In this document: positions 26,186 to 35,537 of the stretch, piece after piece
How the letters are laid out: each line of letters starts with the position of its first letter
Position numbering within the stretch: the first letter of the stretch is position 1
NCBI GenBank assembly: GCA_030526155.1
Contig: JAUNDI010000001.1
Location: 1-64,000, forward strand
Origin: Bacteroidia bacterium
Lineage (GTDB): Bacteria > Bacteroidota > Bacteroidia > Bacteroidales > Marinilabiliaceae
Direction of reading: 5' to 3'
Length of the DNA: 64,000 nt
Notes under the pieces: model-generated
What the model was told of the DNA's origin: nothing
The model's input: only the letters and a program-made list of their open reading frames with translations
Database searches by the model: none
Position numbers and translations under genes: made by a program

Positions 26186-26306
26186 ATGGACAAACTAAAT
26201 ATACTCAAGAAAAAATTATTTGCTGAGTTTGATGCGTTATATCAAACTTGAGACTTTTAATAAACTATTGTTGGGTATTATCGTCGTAATCTCATTCTTC
26301 TACTAA
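26186..26306 (+). pseudogene. Possible frameshifted small membrane protein
   Basis: ATG 26186 opens MDKLNILKKKLFAEFDALYQ and stops at TGA 26249. Moving one base, the sequence continues KLETFNKLLLGIIVVISFFY to TAA 26304, which is a membrane helix. Together they would form a ~40-residue membrane peptide broken by one base. No homologue is recognised, so this could be chance. Confidence 0.35.
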
Positions 26307-26469
26307 AACAATATGAATCGAAGTGTGGCTGCTATAGTTAGGTTAAGTGATTGTGCATACATTTTCACGAACCATATATGACGCAAAAAAAGTGGAAATA
26401 TACAAATATGAAATAATTTTGATCTTTATTTTATTTCGTAGATGTATTTATGACGAGATTTTTTGATTA

Positions 26470-26609
26470 AACAAGGGCCCCTATCCATTAGATAGCGGCC
26501 CTTATTACTATGTTTGAAAATATTCGTAAGGATTCTATTTCTTGCGTCGTCGACTTACGGCTGATTCGTTTTCAATGATAGAGAGTACCTCCTCTTTTAC
26601 CGATTCATC
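26470..26609 (-). pseudogene. Second, diverged copy of the ftsZ 3' end and terminator
   Basis: Aligns without gaps to 28125-28263, the end of the intact ftsZ and its terminator, with roughly 19 differences in 135-140 nt by eye. On the minus strand it encodes KEEVLSIIENESAVSRRRKK and a stop, against [20 protein letters not shown] in the real protein. Homology stops at both edges. The intact gene, the ATPase gene and this fragment have the arrangement left by insertion at a gene's 3' end. Confidence 0.9.
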
Positions 26610-26629
26610 GTGAAATACCCACTAAACGC

Positions 26630-26658
26630 TTGATATTAAATAATAAACACTATATTTG
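26630..26658 (+). promoter_or_regulatory. Promoter of the AAA+ ATPase gene
   Basis: TTG (26630-26632), 18-nt spacer, TATATTTG (26651-26658), about 44 nt before ATG 26702. It matches the Bacteroidota consensus with a slightly short spacer. Confidence 0.65.
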
Positions 26659-26701
26659 CATGTAATATAAACCGTCATTTATATAAATAGCCGTTTACAT
26701 T

Positions 26702-28012
26702 ATGAAGTTCTACGATAGAGTCGAAGAGTTACAGATATTGCAACGCAATGAGAAGCAGTCCTACGATACTGCTGTTTTCACTGTGATGATGGGGCGCCGA
26801 CGCATTGGCAAAACTGCTCTTGTTTCCCATTCATTACAGGGAAGAGAGTTCGCATATCTTTTTGTCTCTAAAGATTCCGAAGCCATTTTATGTCAGAATT
26901 TCCAAAGAGAGTTACAAGAGCAGGTTGGTATTACCGTTTATGGTACAGTCAGTCGTTTTATCGACCTCTTTGAAATAGTAATGAAAGAGGCTCAAAATAG
27001 GCATCTTACCATTGTTATTGACGAGTTTCAAACTCTTTACAAAATAAATCCTACAATTTTTAGTGATATCCAGAATATTTGGGACAGATATAAGGATAAT
27101 GCTAGGATTAACCTCATTGTCATGGGTAGTATACAGTCACTCATGAAGAAAATATTTGAGGAACAATCCGAACCACTCTATGGTCGTCCAACGTCTAAGT
27201 TTGTTCTTCGCCCTTTTTCAATCAGTGTCATAAAGCAAATACTTGCCGATGTCAATCCTGACTATACAGCCGATGATTTGCTCTGTCTCTATATGATTAC
27301 AGGTGGAGTGGCAAAATATATTGAGCTACTTGTTGATGCAAAGTGTTTTACCAAGGATACCATGCTCGACTATGTTTGTCGCCCTGACTCATATTTCATT
27401 ACTGAAGGCAGAGATTTACTCAATCAAGAGTTCTCTAACGATATGGGCACATATTTTTCCATATTGCAAACCATAGCCTCTGGCAAGACAAAGCGAAGTG
27501 AGATTGACAGTACTCTTCAAAAAGATATGGGTACCTATCTTCAAAACCTTGAAAGTAAGTATCAGTTTATCTCTCGTCTCAAACCTCTTTTGGCAAAAGA
27601 GAATACTAAGGTTTCTGCCTATGAGATCCGTGATAACTTTCTTCGTTTTTGGTTCCGCTTTATCCATCCCTACCAATCACTGATAGAGCGTAATCTCCTT
27701 TTTATGCTTCGCAAGAATATTGATATGCATTACGACTCTTTTAGTGGCAGAACTCTTGAAAAATATTTTCAAGAAAAGATAATGGAGAGTGGTAATTACA
27801 CGCAAATAGGTTATTGGTGGGACAGAAAGGGGCAAAATGAGATAGACCTTATTGCCATTAACGAGTTTGAACATACAGCTCTCATTGCCGAGATAAAGCG
27901 CAATGATAAAAAAATCAATCTCTCAAAACTCGAGGAGAAAGCCGCACAACTTCCCCGCGATTTCTCCCACTTCCATTTTGACTTCAAAGCCCTATCCATG
28001 GGAGATATGTAA
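26702..28012 (+). CDS. AAA+ ATPase with C-terminal DUF234/PD-(D/E)XK nuclease-like domain
   Basis: 436 residues. Walker A GRRRIGKTALV (~31-41) and Walker B LTIVIDEFQTL (~99-109) mark the archaeal-type ATPase domain. The C-terminal DUF234-like part contains FLRFWFRFIHPY and then the nuclease-like motif NEIDLIAIN...ALIAEIKRN, with the expected E-x-D and E-x-K residues. These proteins are widespread, often mobile, and of unclear function (restriction/defence-like or DNA handling). It has its own promoter, lies between two ftsZ 3' ends and has no integrase beside it. Convergent with ftsZ. Confidence 0.9.
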   Translation: MKFYDRVEELQILQRNEKQSYDTAVFTVMMGRRRIGKTALVSHSLQGREFAYLFVSKDSEAILCQNFQRELQEQVGITVYGTVSRFIDLFEIVMKEAQNRHLTIVIDEFQTLYKINPTIFSDIQNIWDRYKDNARINLIVMGSIQSLMKKIFEEQSEPLYGRPTSKFVLRPFSISVIKQILADVNPDYTADDLLCLYMITGGVAKYIELLVDAKCFTKDTMLDYVCRPDSYFITEGRDLLNQEFSNDMGTYFSILQTIASGKTKRSEIDSTLQKDMGTYLQNLESKYQFISRLKPLLAKENTKVSAYEIRDNFLRFWFRFIHPYQSLIERNLLFMLRKNIDMHYDSFSGRTLEKYFQEKIMESGNYTQIGYWWDRKGQNEIDLIAINEFEHTALIAEIKRNDKKINLSKLEEKAAQLPRDFSHFHFDFKALSMGDM

Positions 28013-28124
28013 ACTTTAAATTTTGGGGCATGTGGTCCTGGGCGATATTCCACACCGGTATAGCCTTTTCATTATTAATCGATTATTGTCATCTATCCAT
28101 TCTCCATTGTTCATTATATAATAG

Positions 28125-28164
28125 AACAAGGGCCCCTATCCATCGGATAGGAGCCCTTATTACT
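28125..28164 (-). terminator. ftsZ terminator (possibly bidirectional)
   Basis: Arms 28128-28141 and 28145-28158 (AAGGGCCCCTATCC against GGATAGGAGCCCTT, one mismatch). It lies 26 nt past the ftsZ stop and 115 nt past the convergent ATPase gene. T richness is moderate on both sides, so it may serve both genes. Confidence 0.8.
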
Positions 28165-28189
28165 ATGTTTGAAAATATTCGTAAGGATT

Positions 28190-29539
28190 CTACTTTTTGC
28201 GTCGGCGACTTACGGAAGACTCGTTTTCGATAACAGAAAGAACCTCCTCTTTTAGTAATTCTGACAAAGGCAAACATGATACGTCCTTAAGGGAGCTGAG
28301 GTCGAATTTTACATCCTCCTCTACAGCTGATGGTGTTTGCTTGTACATCTTTGTTAGAATCTCTTTTTGAGTAGATGATAGTTCAATCTCTGCTGGTTGC
28401 TCGTCTTCGTACTCTGTTATTACCTCTTGTAGTCCACCATCGACATCTAGAGCGTATGTCTTTTGCTTGTCTGACTTAACATTATTAGGCTCTAAAACAT
28501 TCTCTTGGAATCCAGTGGCAACGATAGTAACCTTTAGTGCCTTATCTAGCTCAGGTTCGTGTACAGAGCCAAATTTAAGTTTACCCTGACCAGCCTCTGG
28601 GGAATCATCTATGAGAGAGTTGATATAGTAGGCAACCTTTGTCAATTCGCCTTGGGTAACCTCATAATCGCCCTCCTCATCAGATTGGAAGAATATGATA
28701 ACGTGTTTTGAGCCCCTAATATCTCTATTATTAATAATAGGCGAACTCAATGCCTGTTTTACAGCCTCTATAGCTCTATCTTTTCCCTCGGCAATACCTG
28801 TACCAATGAATGCTACGCCACTATCCTCCATAAAGGTACGGATATCTGCAAAGTCGACATTCTTAGCACCTGTCTTTGCAATAATTTCAGAGACACCACG
28901 TACAGCGTCAGAGAGAACTTGATCGGCCTTGGCGAAAGATTTCGATAGTCCGAGCTCCCCATACATATCTTTAAGACACTCTGAGTTTAATACTATCAGT
29001 GAGTCTACCGAGTCTATCATTTTTTTGATACCCTCGTAAGCTATTTTGAGTTTCTCTTCTCTCTCGAAGATAAAAGGTATAGATACTACTGCTACTGTAA
29101 GGATGCCCTTATCTTTGGCTGTTTTAGCTATTACGGGTGCAGCGCCAGTACCAGTACCACCTCCCATACCTGCGGTAACGAATACCATATCTGCACCTTC
29201 GAGCATCTCCTCTATCTCCTTCATAGACTCCTTGGCGCAAAGCTCACCCTTCTCAGGGTTACTACCAGCGCCTAGACCGTTGGTAAGTCTAGGGCCTAAT
29301 TGGATTTTATTCTCGATAGGAATATTCTCTATATGCTGATAATCGGTATTGCAAATCCAATAATCTACGCCTACAAGACTAGCTGGAGTCTCGTAGTTCT
29401 CGATTTTACGACCATTGATGCGACGGCCAAACTTCATATACTCAACAGCGTTACAGCCCGCACCTCCTACGCCAATGACTCTTATCTTGGCGGAACTTTT
29501 TACTAGCACCTCTGGTGCTATGCTCTCTTCTAGATTCAT
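28190..29539 (-). CDS. ftsZ: Cell division GTPase FtsZ
   Basis: 449 residues. The tubulin-like GTPase polymerises into the Z-ring. GTP motif GGGTGTG at 126-132 and T7 loop NVDFAD at 227-232 are intact. Unusual: about 15 extra residues at ~36-54 ([15 protein letters not shown] region) between helix H1 (NAVEYM) and strand S2 (YWICNTD), compared with common Bacteroidota FtsZ. The C-terminus lacks a clear D-I-P-x-F-L-type peptide and ends in a basic SRRRKK. Last gene of the dcw operon, 29 nt after ftsA. Start [10 protein letters not shown] chosen as the first ATG. Confidence 0.96.
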   Translation of the reverse strand: MNLEESIAPEVLVKSSAKIRVIGVGGAGCNAVEYMKFGRRINGRKIENYETPASLVGVDYWICNTDYQHIENIPIENKIQLGPRLTNGLGAGSNPEKGELCAKESMKEIEEMLEGADMVFVTAGMGGGTGTGAAPVIAKTAKDKGILTVAVVSIPFIFEREEKLKIAYEGIKKMIDSVDSLIVLNSECLKDMYGELGLSKSFAKADQVLSDAVRGVSEIIAKTGAKNVDFADIRTFMEDSGVAFIGTGIAEGKDRAIEAVKQALSSPIINNRDIRGSKHVIIFFQSDEEGDYEVTQGELTKVAYYINSLIDDSPEAGQGKLKFGSVHEPELDKALKVTIVATGFQENVLEPNNVKSDKQKTYALDVDGGLQEVITEYEDEQPAEIELSSTQKEILTKMYKQTPSAVEEDVKFDLSSLKDVSCLPLSELLKEEVLSVIENESSVSRRRKK

Positions 29540-29568
29540 GTTGACCTTCTTTTCTAATGGGTTGTTAT

Positions 29569-30903
29569 TTAATTAAGAGTATCATCAGGCTCCTCGCCGC
29601 CGGTAACGAATGTCTCTAACTTTTTGGTAAAGTCGAATATCTTAGTCTTAAAGTTAGGCTTCTTCTCTTCCTGCTTATTTGTAGTAGGCTCTGGAGAGGT
29701 GAGTTTGAACTCCTCTTTGTTTTGTTCTGGGGTAGTTGATGGCTCCTCTGCAAATGGCAACTCTTTAGCCTCTTGTGATGGGTTGTTTTTTGCATACAAC
29801 ATTGCCATACCTATTGAGGCTGCAAATTTGCTATCGTACCCGTCGAATGATGAGGAGCAAAGAGAAATATTATTCTTCTCAAGTCTCTTTTTTAGGGTAT
29901 CTATGATACCATAGCTCAATGCACCTCCGCCAGTGAGATATATCGCCTCTATGCATGGTAGCATATTAGATTTATTTAAGCTGCTCTCGATATAGGCTGA
30001 CAACTCCTCTACACGAGCCAAGGCAATAAATCTAAGTTCCTTAGGATTTATGGTAACGATATTCTCCTCGCTAAACTTAATAGACAAATCTGAGCTTTGC
30101 TGAGCAAGGATACTCTGCATATTTTGCTTGATAATCTCTGCCTCCTTGATACCTATATTTAGCTCATTAGAGATGTCGGATGTAATGAGATTGGCTCCTA
30201 AAGGTATAGAGACCTCAAATCTTGTAGTATTTGATTGCAATACTGCGATATTGATAACGCCAGCGCCTATATCTATCAACGCCACGCATTTGTTACGGCA
30301 AGATGATGGTAACAATACACGCGCTTTTGCAGAGGCTGTGGTGTATACTTGATTTAGGCTTATAGTAGGAAGGCAATTATTAAGCAGTGATATATTCTTT
30401 TGAGATGTAGTAATGATGTAGCTAGTACATCTGAGCGTGTCACCGTTTACGCCAATAACACTAGATGAGTCGGGCATACCATCTATCGAATAGGCAACAG
30501 GCTCAATGCTTATGATATAGTTGTCTTTCTTGTTGCTTTGCTCACTCTTCTGCAGGTCGATAATCTGACGTATATCACGTTCGTCTATTCTTTGCTTGCT
30601 AGAGACATCTATGTCGGTAGACATGTAGCCGCCCTTGAACTGAAGGCCGTTGATGTTCATGCAATATACTCTCTTTGAAGAGCCTATCTTTTTGGACAAT
30701 TTCTTATCCGCATTTGCGAACAAAGACCTAATGGTACGGATAACCTCGTCTGGATTATAAACCTGACCACGTTTAACACCATATGACTGCACCTCCTCTA
30801 GGTGTACAATTTTTACTCCAATAGGTTGTGCGTTATCTTGCTCAGCCACCACCAATCTACAGTGTGCTGTACCTAAGTCTATAGAATATATAAATGTGCT
30901 CAT
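29569..30903 (-). CDS. ftsA: Cell division protein FtsA
   Basis: 444 residues of the actin-like FtsA family, which ties FtsZ filaments to the inner membrane. Phosphate-1 loop IDLGTAHCRLVVAE at the N-terminus, IDIGAGVINIAVLQ (phosphate 2) and YLTGGGALSYGI (adenosine loop) are visible. The SHS2-like 1C domain is present between them. A ~50-residue Glu/Pro/Thr-rich linker precedes an end with hydrophobic and basic residues that could serve as membrane anchor. It lies 23 nt after ftsQ. Confidence 0.95.
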   Translation of the reverse strand: MSTFIYSIDLGTAHCRLVVAEQDNAQPIGVKIVHLEEVQSYGVKRGQVYNPDEVIRTIRSLFANADKKLSKKIGSSKRVYCMNINGLQFKGGYMSTDIDVSSKQRIDERDIRQIIDLQKSEQSNKKDNYIISIEPVAYSIDGMPDSSSVIGVNGDTLRCTSYIITTSQKNISLLNNCLPTISLNQVYTTASAKARVLLPSSCRNKCVALIDIGAGVINIAVLQSNTTRFEVSIPLGANLITSDISNELNIGIKEAEIIKQNMQSILAQQSSDLSIKFSEENIVTINPKELRFIALARVEELSAYIESSLNKSNMLPCIEAIYLTGGGALSYGIIDTLKKRLEKNNISLCSSSFDGYDSKFAASIGMAMLYAKNNPSQEAKELPFAEEPSTTPEQNKEEFKLTSPEPTTNKQEEKKPNFKTKIFDFTKKLETFVTGGEEPDDTLN

Positions 30904-30926
30904 TGCCTATGATTTTTTGTGTTATA

Positions 30927-31697
30927 TTATCCTCTTTTCTTAGTGCATACTACCTGTCCTTTATACTTTAGACATACTTTACTATATAGATTCCACTCTT
31001 TTGGGTGCCACCCTTTGGTGTATAGACGATATAGATTCTCAAATTTCTCCTCTAGTCTGTCTATACCGCCAAACTCTATTACATGGTCGCCCACTCTAGG
31101 TACCAATATATATTCCAATTTATCTGTTATATATATCTGTTCTATTTGTGCCTTCCAGAAGGAGTCGTTTACTATGAAGTCGCAAAGCTTTATCAACTCC
31201 TCACCATCCAATAACGAACCTACCTCTCCGTTGACTACTAAAGCGTGAACCCTAGAGTCTGTTCTTACAGGTATTCTATCGCCCTCGCTATCCATATAAT
31301 AAGAAGTCCCGTTGTTATTGAACACATGCATGATAGGCTTTCGTTGAGATACCCTCACATGTATTATGCCTCCAGGGGTACTATAACATTCGGCTTTTTT
31401 TACAGCAGGAGTTTGTTCTATATGCTGCTCTATTTCGTTGATATTGATATCCTGAAGTTTGCTCCCCTTTAGGTCGGGAAATGATTTGTTGACTATCTTG
31501 CTAAGTTCGTTACTAGAGATCAAGACCTCCTCGTCATTTCCAATAATGTCTGATTCTATCTCGGAACATACTACAGAAGAGTACTCGTCTGCCACGAAAC
31601 CCATAACGATAGGGTAGTAGCAGATTGTAATAAGGATAGCAATAAGCTGTAGCAACCTACGAAATATCTTCTTTGTACTATGTTCGTTTGTAGACAT
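30927..31697 (-). CDS. ftsQ: Cell division protein FtsQ-like
   Basis: 256 residues: basic cytoplasmic tail, one membrane helix (~12-33), then a POTRA/FtsQ-like periplasmic domain (LQDININEIEQHIEQTPAVK; KPIMHVFNNNGTSYYMDSEG; VEFGG-type GDHVIEFGGIDRLEEKF). Divergent in sequence, as usual for FtsQ in Bacteroidota, but position between murC and ftsA and the domain order support it. FtsQ bridges early and late divisome proteins. 14 nt after murC. Confidence 0.9.
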   Translation of the reverse strand: MSTNEHSTKKIFRRLLQLIAILITICYYPIVMGFVADEYSSVVCSEIESDIIGNDEEVLISSNELSKIVNKSFPDLKGSKLQDININEIEQHIEQTPAVKKAECYSTPGGIIHVRVSQRKPIMHVFNNNGTSYYMDSEGDRIPVRTDSRVHALVVNGEVGSLLDGEELIKLCDFIVNDSFWKAQIEQIYITDKLEYILVPRVGDHVIEFGGIDRLEEKFENLYRLYTKGWHPKEWNLYSKVCLKYKGQVVCTKKRG

Positions 31698-31711
31698 ATA
31701 TCTAGACGTTA

Positions 31712-33100
31712 TTATTTTCTTTCAAGCATAGCTAACATCTCCTCCTTCAATGGAGCCACTAGGCGATCGATATCTCCTGCGCCCATTATTACCACAATAT
31801 CCATTGGCTGAGATGTAATATCCTTAATGAGGTTCTCTTTTGTGGTGAGAGTAACATCTGTAGTAATCTTACTTGCTAACATCTCACTATTTACCCCCTC
31901 AATAGGTTTTTCTCTTGCTGGGTAAATGTCAAGGAGTACCACTCTGTCAGCCAACGATAACGCTGAGGCAAACTCATCGGCAAAATCGCGAGTACGAGTA
32001 TAAAGATGAGGTTGGAATGCAACGGTAACCTTTCTTTGAGGGTACATTGACTTTACAGAGGTGAGCATTGTACGTATCTCCTCTGGGTGGTGAGCATAGT
32101 CGTCAATAAGGGCTAGCTCCTTGGTTCTGATATGGAAGTCGAAGCGACGTCTATTGCCCTTGAAGCTAATCAAGGCATCTCTTATTTCGTCGTCCTCAGC
32201 GCCAGCAAGATTAGCCAAGGCTACAGCTGCTACGGCATTCTCTACGTTATGTAGGCCAGGGAGGCCAAGAGTCAAGTCCCTTATCTGCCCCATAGGGGTA
32301 GATACCGTGAAGGTATAAAGACCGTCACTGTTTATTGCAATGTTGCTCGCAAAAAAATCAGCTTTGCTATTAGACAAAGAGTAGGTAAATATCTCTACAT
32401 CCTCGTCAATAACGCTATCGTCAAAATCCAGACCATACTTATATATAACAGATCCGCCACAAGTAGTCTGTGAAGCGAACTGGTGGAAAGCCTTTCTCAT
32501 CTCCTCTTTTGTACCATATATATCAAGATGGTCAGCATCCATAGCGGTAATAAGAGTTAGGAAAGGGTGTAGCTGAAGGAAAGAGCGATCGTACTCGTCG
32601 GCCTCAGTTACTACAAAGTCGGATTTTGTATTACTCCAATAGTTAGTATCATAATTTGACGATATTCCACCTAGGAAAGCAGAGCAGCCCAAGGAAGAAT
32701 TTTTCATTATGTGAGCTACAAGAGTAGAAGTTGTGGTCTTTCCATGGGAGCCAGATATACATATAGCATCATGCTCCTTGGTAAGGTCACCAAGCATTAC
32801 AGCTCTCTTGACAACATCGAAGCCATTGTTTCTGAAGTACGACAATATTTTATTGTCGTTAGGTATGGCAGGAGTGTAGACAACGGTGGTGTTTTCGCTA
32901 TTCTTAAATTCAGCCGGTATCTCATCTACATTATCTATAAAAGTAGTTGCAATACCCTCTGATGCCATCTCCTCTATTAGTCGTGAGTTGGTCTTATCAT
33001 AACCGCATACATTTTTCCCTAGCAATTTGTAATGACGTGCTATAGCACTCATTCCAATGCCTCCAATACCTACAAAATATATATTGTCTCTTTTTGCCAT
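31712..33100 (-). CDS. murC: UDP-N-acetylmuramate--L-alanine ligase
   Basis: 462 residues. Adds L-alanine to UDP-MurNAc, the first amino acid of the peptidoglycan stem. N-terminal Rossmann motif FVGIGGIGMSAIARH, ATP loop CISGSHGKTTTSTLVAH, and the C-terminal ligase block IDDYAHHPEEIRTML and FQPHLYTRTRDF are intact. 5 nt after murG. Confidence 0.97.
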   Translation of the reverse strand: MAKRDNIYFVGIGGIGMSAIARHYKLLGKNVCGYDKTNSRLIEEMASEGIATTFIDNVDEIPAEFKNSENTTVVYTPAIPNDNKILSYFRNNGFDVVKRAVMLGDLTKEHDAICISGSHGKTTTSTLVAHIMKNSSLGCSAFLGGISSNYDTNYWSNTKSDFVVTEADEYDRSFLQLHPFLTLITAMDADHLDIYGTKEEMRKAFHQFASQTTCGGSVIYKYGLDFDDSVIDEDVEIFTYSLSNSKADFFASNIAINSDGLYTFTVSTPMGQIRDLTLGLPGLHNVENAVAAVALANLAGAEDDEIRDALISFKGNRRRFDFHIRTKELALIDDYAHHPEEIRTMLTSVKSMYPQRKVTVAFQPHLYTRTRDFADEFASALSLADRVVLLDIYPAREKPIEGVNSEMLASKITTDVTLTTKENLIKDITSQPMDIVVIMGAGDIDRLVAPLKEEMLAMLERK

Positions 33101-33105
33101 TACTA

Positions 33106-34218
33106 TTACTTTGTTAGACGTTTTTGATTGGCTAATGCTATCACCTCATTTGCTATATCTTTTGAGGCGTTAGGTCTCGCAAATTCCACTATGTTATTTT
33201 TAAGTTCTGCAATCTTATCGGCCGACAAAAGAGCCTTCTTTGCCTCCTTTAGCAAAGTATTACACTCGGCGTCTTTTACTAGGATTGCAGCACCCTTATC
33301 GGATAACGCTCTTGCATTTTTAGTTTGGTGGTCCTCACTAACGTTTGGTGAAGGTACTAATATAGAGGCCTTACCCAATAGAGATAATTCGGATATACTG
33401 CTAGCTCCGGCACGAGATATTACTATATCGGCGATAGCAAAAGCTAGGTCCATCCTTTGTATGAATGCCATAGCCTTGACATTCTCTCTTGGCTTAGCAT
33501 CAAGTTCTGCCTTAATATCGTCGTAGTATATTTTACCTGTCTGCCAAATAAGCTGACAATCTGTACCAAGGTCGTCAAGAGTCTCTTTAATGCCATTATT
33601 TATTGAGCGAGCACCTAGGCTACCACCTATTACGAGTACCACAGGCTTATTGCTATCCACACCAAAGAATTCATAACCTTCAGCCTTATTGGTATTTTGT
33701 AGCAACTGCTGTCTTACTGGGTTGCCCGTCAAGATTATCTTACTAGGCTCAAAGAAACGTTCCATATTTGGGTACGCTACGCATATTTTCTGAGCCTTTT
33801 GAGATAAGATTCTATTTGTTACTCCTGGAAATGAGTTCTGCTCTTGAAGAAGACAAGGTACACCTGCATTTGACGCACATCTTAATACTGGTCCACTAGC
33901 ATAACCACCTACACCCACTGCAACATCGGGCTTGAAATCCTTAACTATCTTACGAGCTTGATACATGCTAGCAATAAGTTTAAATGGGAATGCGATGTTA
34001 CGCACTACATTCTTGAGGTTAAGTTGTCTATGGAAACCTGCTACAGGCAGACCTTTAATAGTATAACCCTCAGCTGGGACTCTCTCCATCTCCATCTTAC
34101 CCTTTGCTCCCACAAAGAGAATTTCTGTAGAAGGATCTATCTCACGCAATGCGTTAGCTATTGATATGGCTGGGAAAATATGTCCGCCAGTACCTCCACC
34201 GCTGATTATTACTTTCAT
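33106..34218 (-). CDS. murG: UDP-GlcNAc:undecaprenyl-PP-MurNAc-pentapeptide GlcNAc transferase
   Basis: 370 residues, GT28 glycosyltransferase acting at the inner membrane to turn lipid I into lipid II. The first glycine-rich loop SGGGTGGHIFPAISIA, the second GVGGYASGPVLR, and the UDP-binding region IGGSLGARSIN plus ISRAGASSISEL are intact. 37 nt after ftsW. Confidence 0.97.
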   Translation of the reverse strand: MKVIISGGGTGGHIFPAISIANALREIDPSTEILFVGAKGKMEMERVPAEGYTIKGLPVAGFHRQLNLKNVVRNIAFPFKLIASMYQARKIVKDFKPDVAVGVGGYASGPVLRCASNAGVPCLLQEQNSFPGVTNRILSQKAQKICVAYPNMERFFEPSKIILTGNPVRQQLLQNTNKAEGYEFFGVDSNKPVVLVIGGSLGARSINNGIKETLDDLGTDCQLIWQTGKIYYDDIKAELDAKPRENVKAMAFIQRMDLAFAIADIVISRAGASSISELSLLGKASILVPSPNVSEDHQTKNARALSDKGAAILVKDAECNTLLKEAKKALLSADKIAELKNNIVEFARPNASKDIANEVIALANQKRLTK

Positions 34219-34255
34219 TGTCTTTTATTTATTATGTTAGTTATACTGTGTCCTA

Positions 34256-35524
34256 TTAATTATCTCTTGATTCGGAGAACTCAATATTCTCCTCCTCGTC
34301 GTCATCATTTGTTATATCGTCGCTGACGAATTCAGAATGTATAGTCTCTTGTTTTGCTTTAGGGGTCTCCTTAACCTTCTCTTTTGGCATGTTATGAGCG
34401 CTGATAGATAACATCACACCCATTACGCCGCCAACAATTACATTTGAAGTTCCACCCATACTGATGAGGGGTAACGTCTGTCCGGTCACCGGTATAAGTC
34501 CTACGCCTACCGCCATATTTATGAATGCCTGTAGACATATGATTATTGCCAATCCCAATATAAGGTATATCTCAAAGGCACTATCACATCTTTGGGCGAC
34601 TTGGATAGCGCGAACGAGAAGCCATAGGAAAACCAATATCACTATCACGCCACCCCAAGCTCCACACTCCTCTAATATTGTTGAGAATATAAAATCGGAG
34701 TATGCCATAGGTAAGAAGTTCTTCACATAGCTCATACCAAACCCTGTGCCCAATAATCCTGAATGAGCTACAGCAAGGCGTGCCTGTTCTGCTTGGAAAT
34801 TTTTACCTGTATCTTCTACTGGGTCATCTTCCAACCCTATGAAACGCTCTACACGTCCTTTCCAAGTACTTGTACGTCCCATCTGATACTCCTGAGGGAG
34901 TAGGTATAAGTATGCAATGCCCGCACATAATAGAACTAGTCCCAATGCGGTTATTTTCTTCGCAGGTATGCTACCTATTATCATAAGTCCTAGAACTGTA
35001 GACATTATCAGTAGGGCTGTAGATAGGTTTGCTATTATAATAGGAACAACCGTAAAAGCTGTAGCTATTACTATTGGCCAAAAAGCCTTGCTAGGTTCTT
35101 TTTTATGGATAGAGAGAACCTTGGCAACGAAGAATATCAATGCTATCTTAGCTATCTCTGAAGGTTGAAATGCTATACCACCAATTTCAAGCCATCTTGT
35201 TGCTCCGTTGAGTTCGACTCCACAGAATGGGGTTATCCAAGCAAGCCCTATACCTATAAGGCATATAAACAGTGCAAATCTGTTGAATAACTTTGTGGAT
35301 AGTTTAGATATAAAGGCGGCAGCAAGCCATGATAGACCAAGGAATATCATGTGCCTTAATGGGTAGAACGTTAAGTTGCCTCCTTGTTTCTGGTAAGCAA
35401 AGACGGTAGTGGATGTAAAGACAAATACTACGGATATGCACATAAGAGCACCTAGGATATAACGTAACTGTTTATCCCCTTTAATCTTAACCAATGAAAG
35501 TATTGCTTTTAGTACAAAATCCAT
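34256..35524 (-). CDS. ftsW: SEDS-family glycan polymerase FtsW
   Basis: 422 residues with about ten membrane helices. The SEDS core is visible: NGATRWLEIGGIAFQPSEIAK, QAEQARLAVAHSGLLGTGFG, and the C-terminal GLIPVTGQTLPLISMGGTS block. Polymerises lipid II at the septum with its partner PBP (ftsI in this operon). The cytoplasmic C-terminus is acidic. 13 nt after murD. Confidence 0.96.
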   Translation of the reverse strand: MDFVLKAILSLVKIKGDKQLRYILGALMCISVVFVFTSTTVFAYQKQGGNLTFYPLRHMIFLGLSWLAAAFISKLSTKLFNRFALFICLIGIGLAWITPFCGVELNGATRWLEIGGIAFQPSEIAKIALIFFVAKVLSIHKKEPSKAFWPIVIATAFTVVPIIIANLSTALLIMSTVLGLMIIGSIPAKKITALGLVLLCAGIAYLYLLPQEYQMGRTSTWKGRVERFIGLEDDPVEDTGKNFQAEQARLAVAHSGLLGTGFGMSYVKNFLPMAYSDFIFSTILEECGAWGGVIVILVFLWLLVRAIQVAQRCDSAFEIYLILGLAIIICLQAFINMAVGVGLIPVTGQTLPLISMGGTSNVIVGGVMGVMLSISAHNMPKEKVKETPKAKQETIHSEFVSDDITNDDDEEENIEFSESRDN

Positions 35525-35537
35525 AATATTATTCCTG

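Larger units (their letters stand above)
26183..26701. other. 519-nt AT-rich gap with gene remnants
   Basis: Contains a frameshifted small ORF (26186-26306), an AT-rich stretch with nothing recognised (26307-26469), a diverged copy of the ftsZ 3' end with its terminator (26470-26609) and the promoter of the downstream ATPase gene. Confidence 0.7.

Noticed and set aside
26183..26700. tRNA or tmRNA gene as the insertion target near the island edge
   Set aside because: No cloverleaf-like arms or conserved T-loop sequence found; the duplicated segment is the ftsZ tail.
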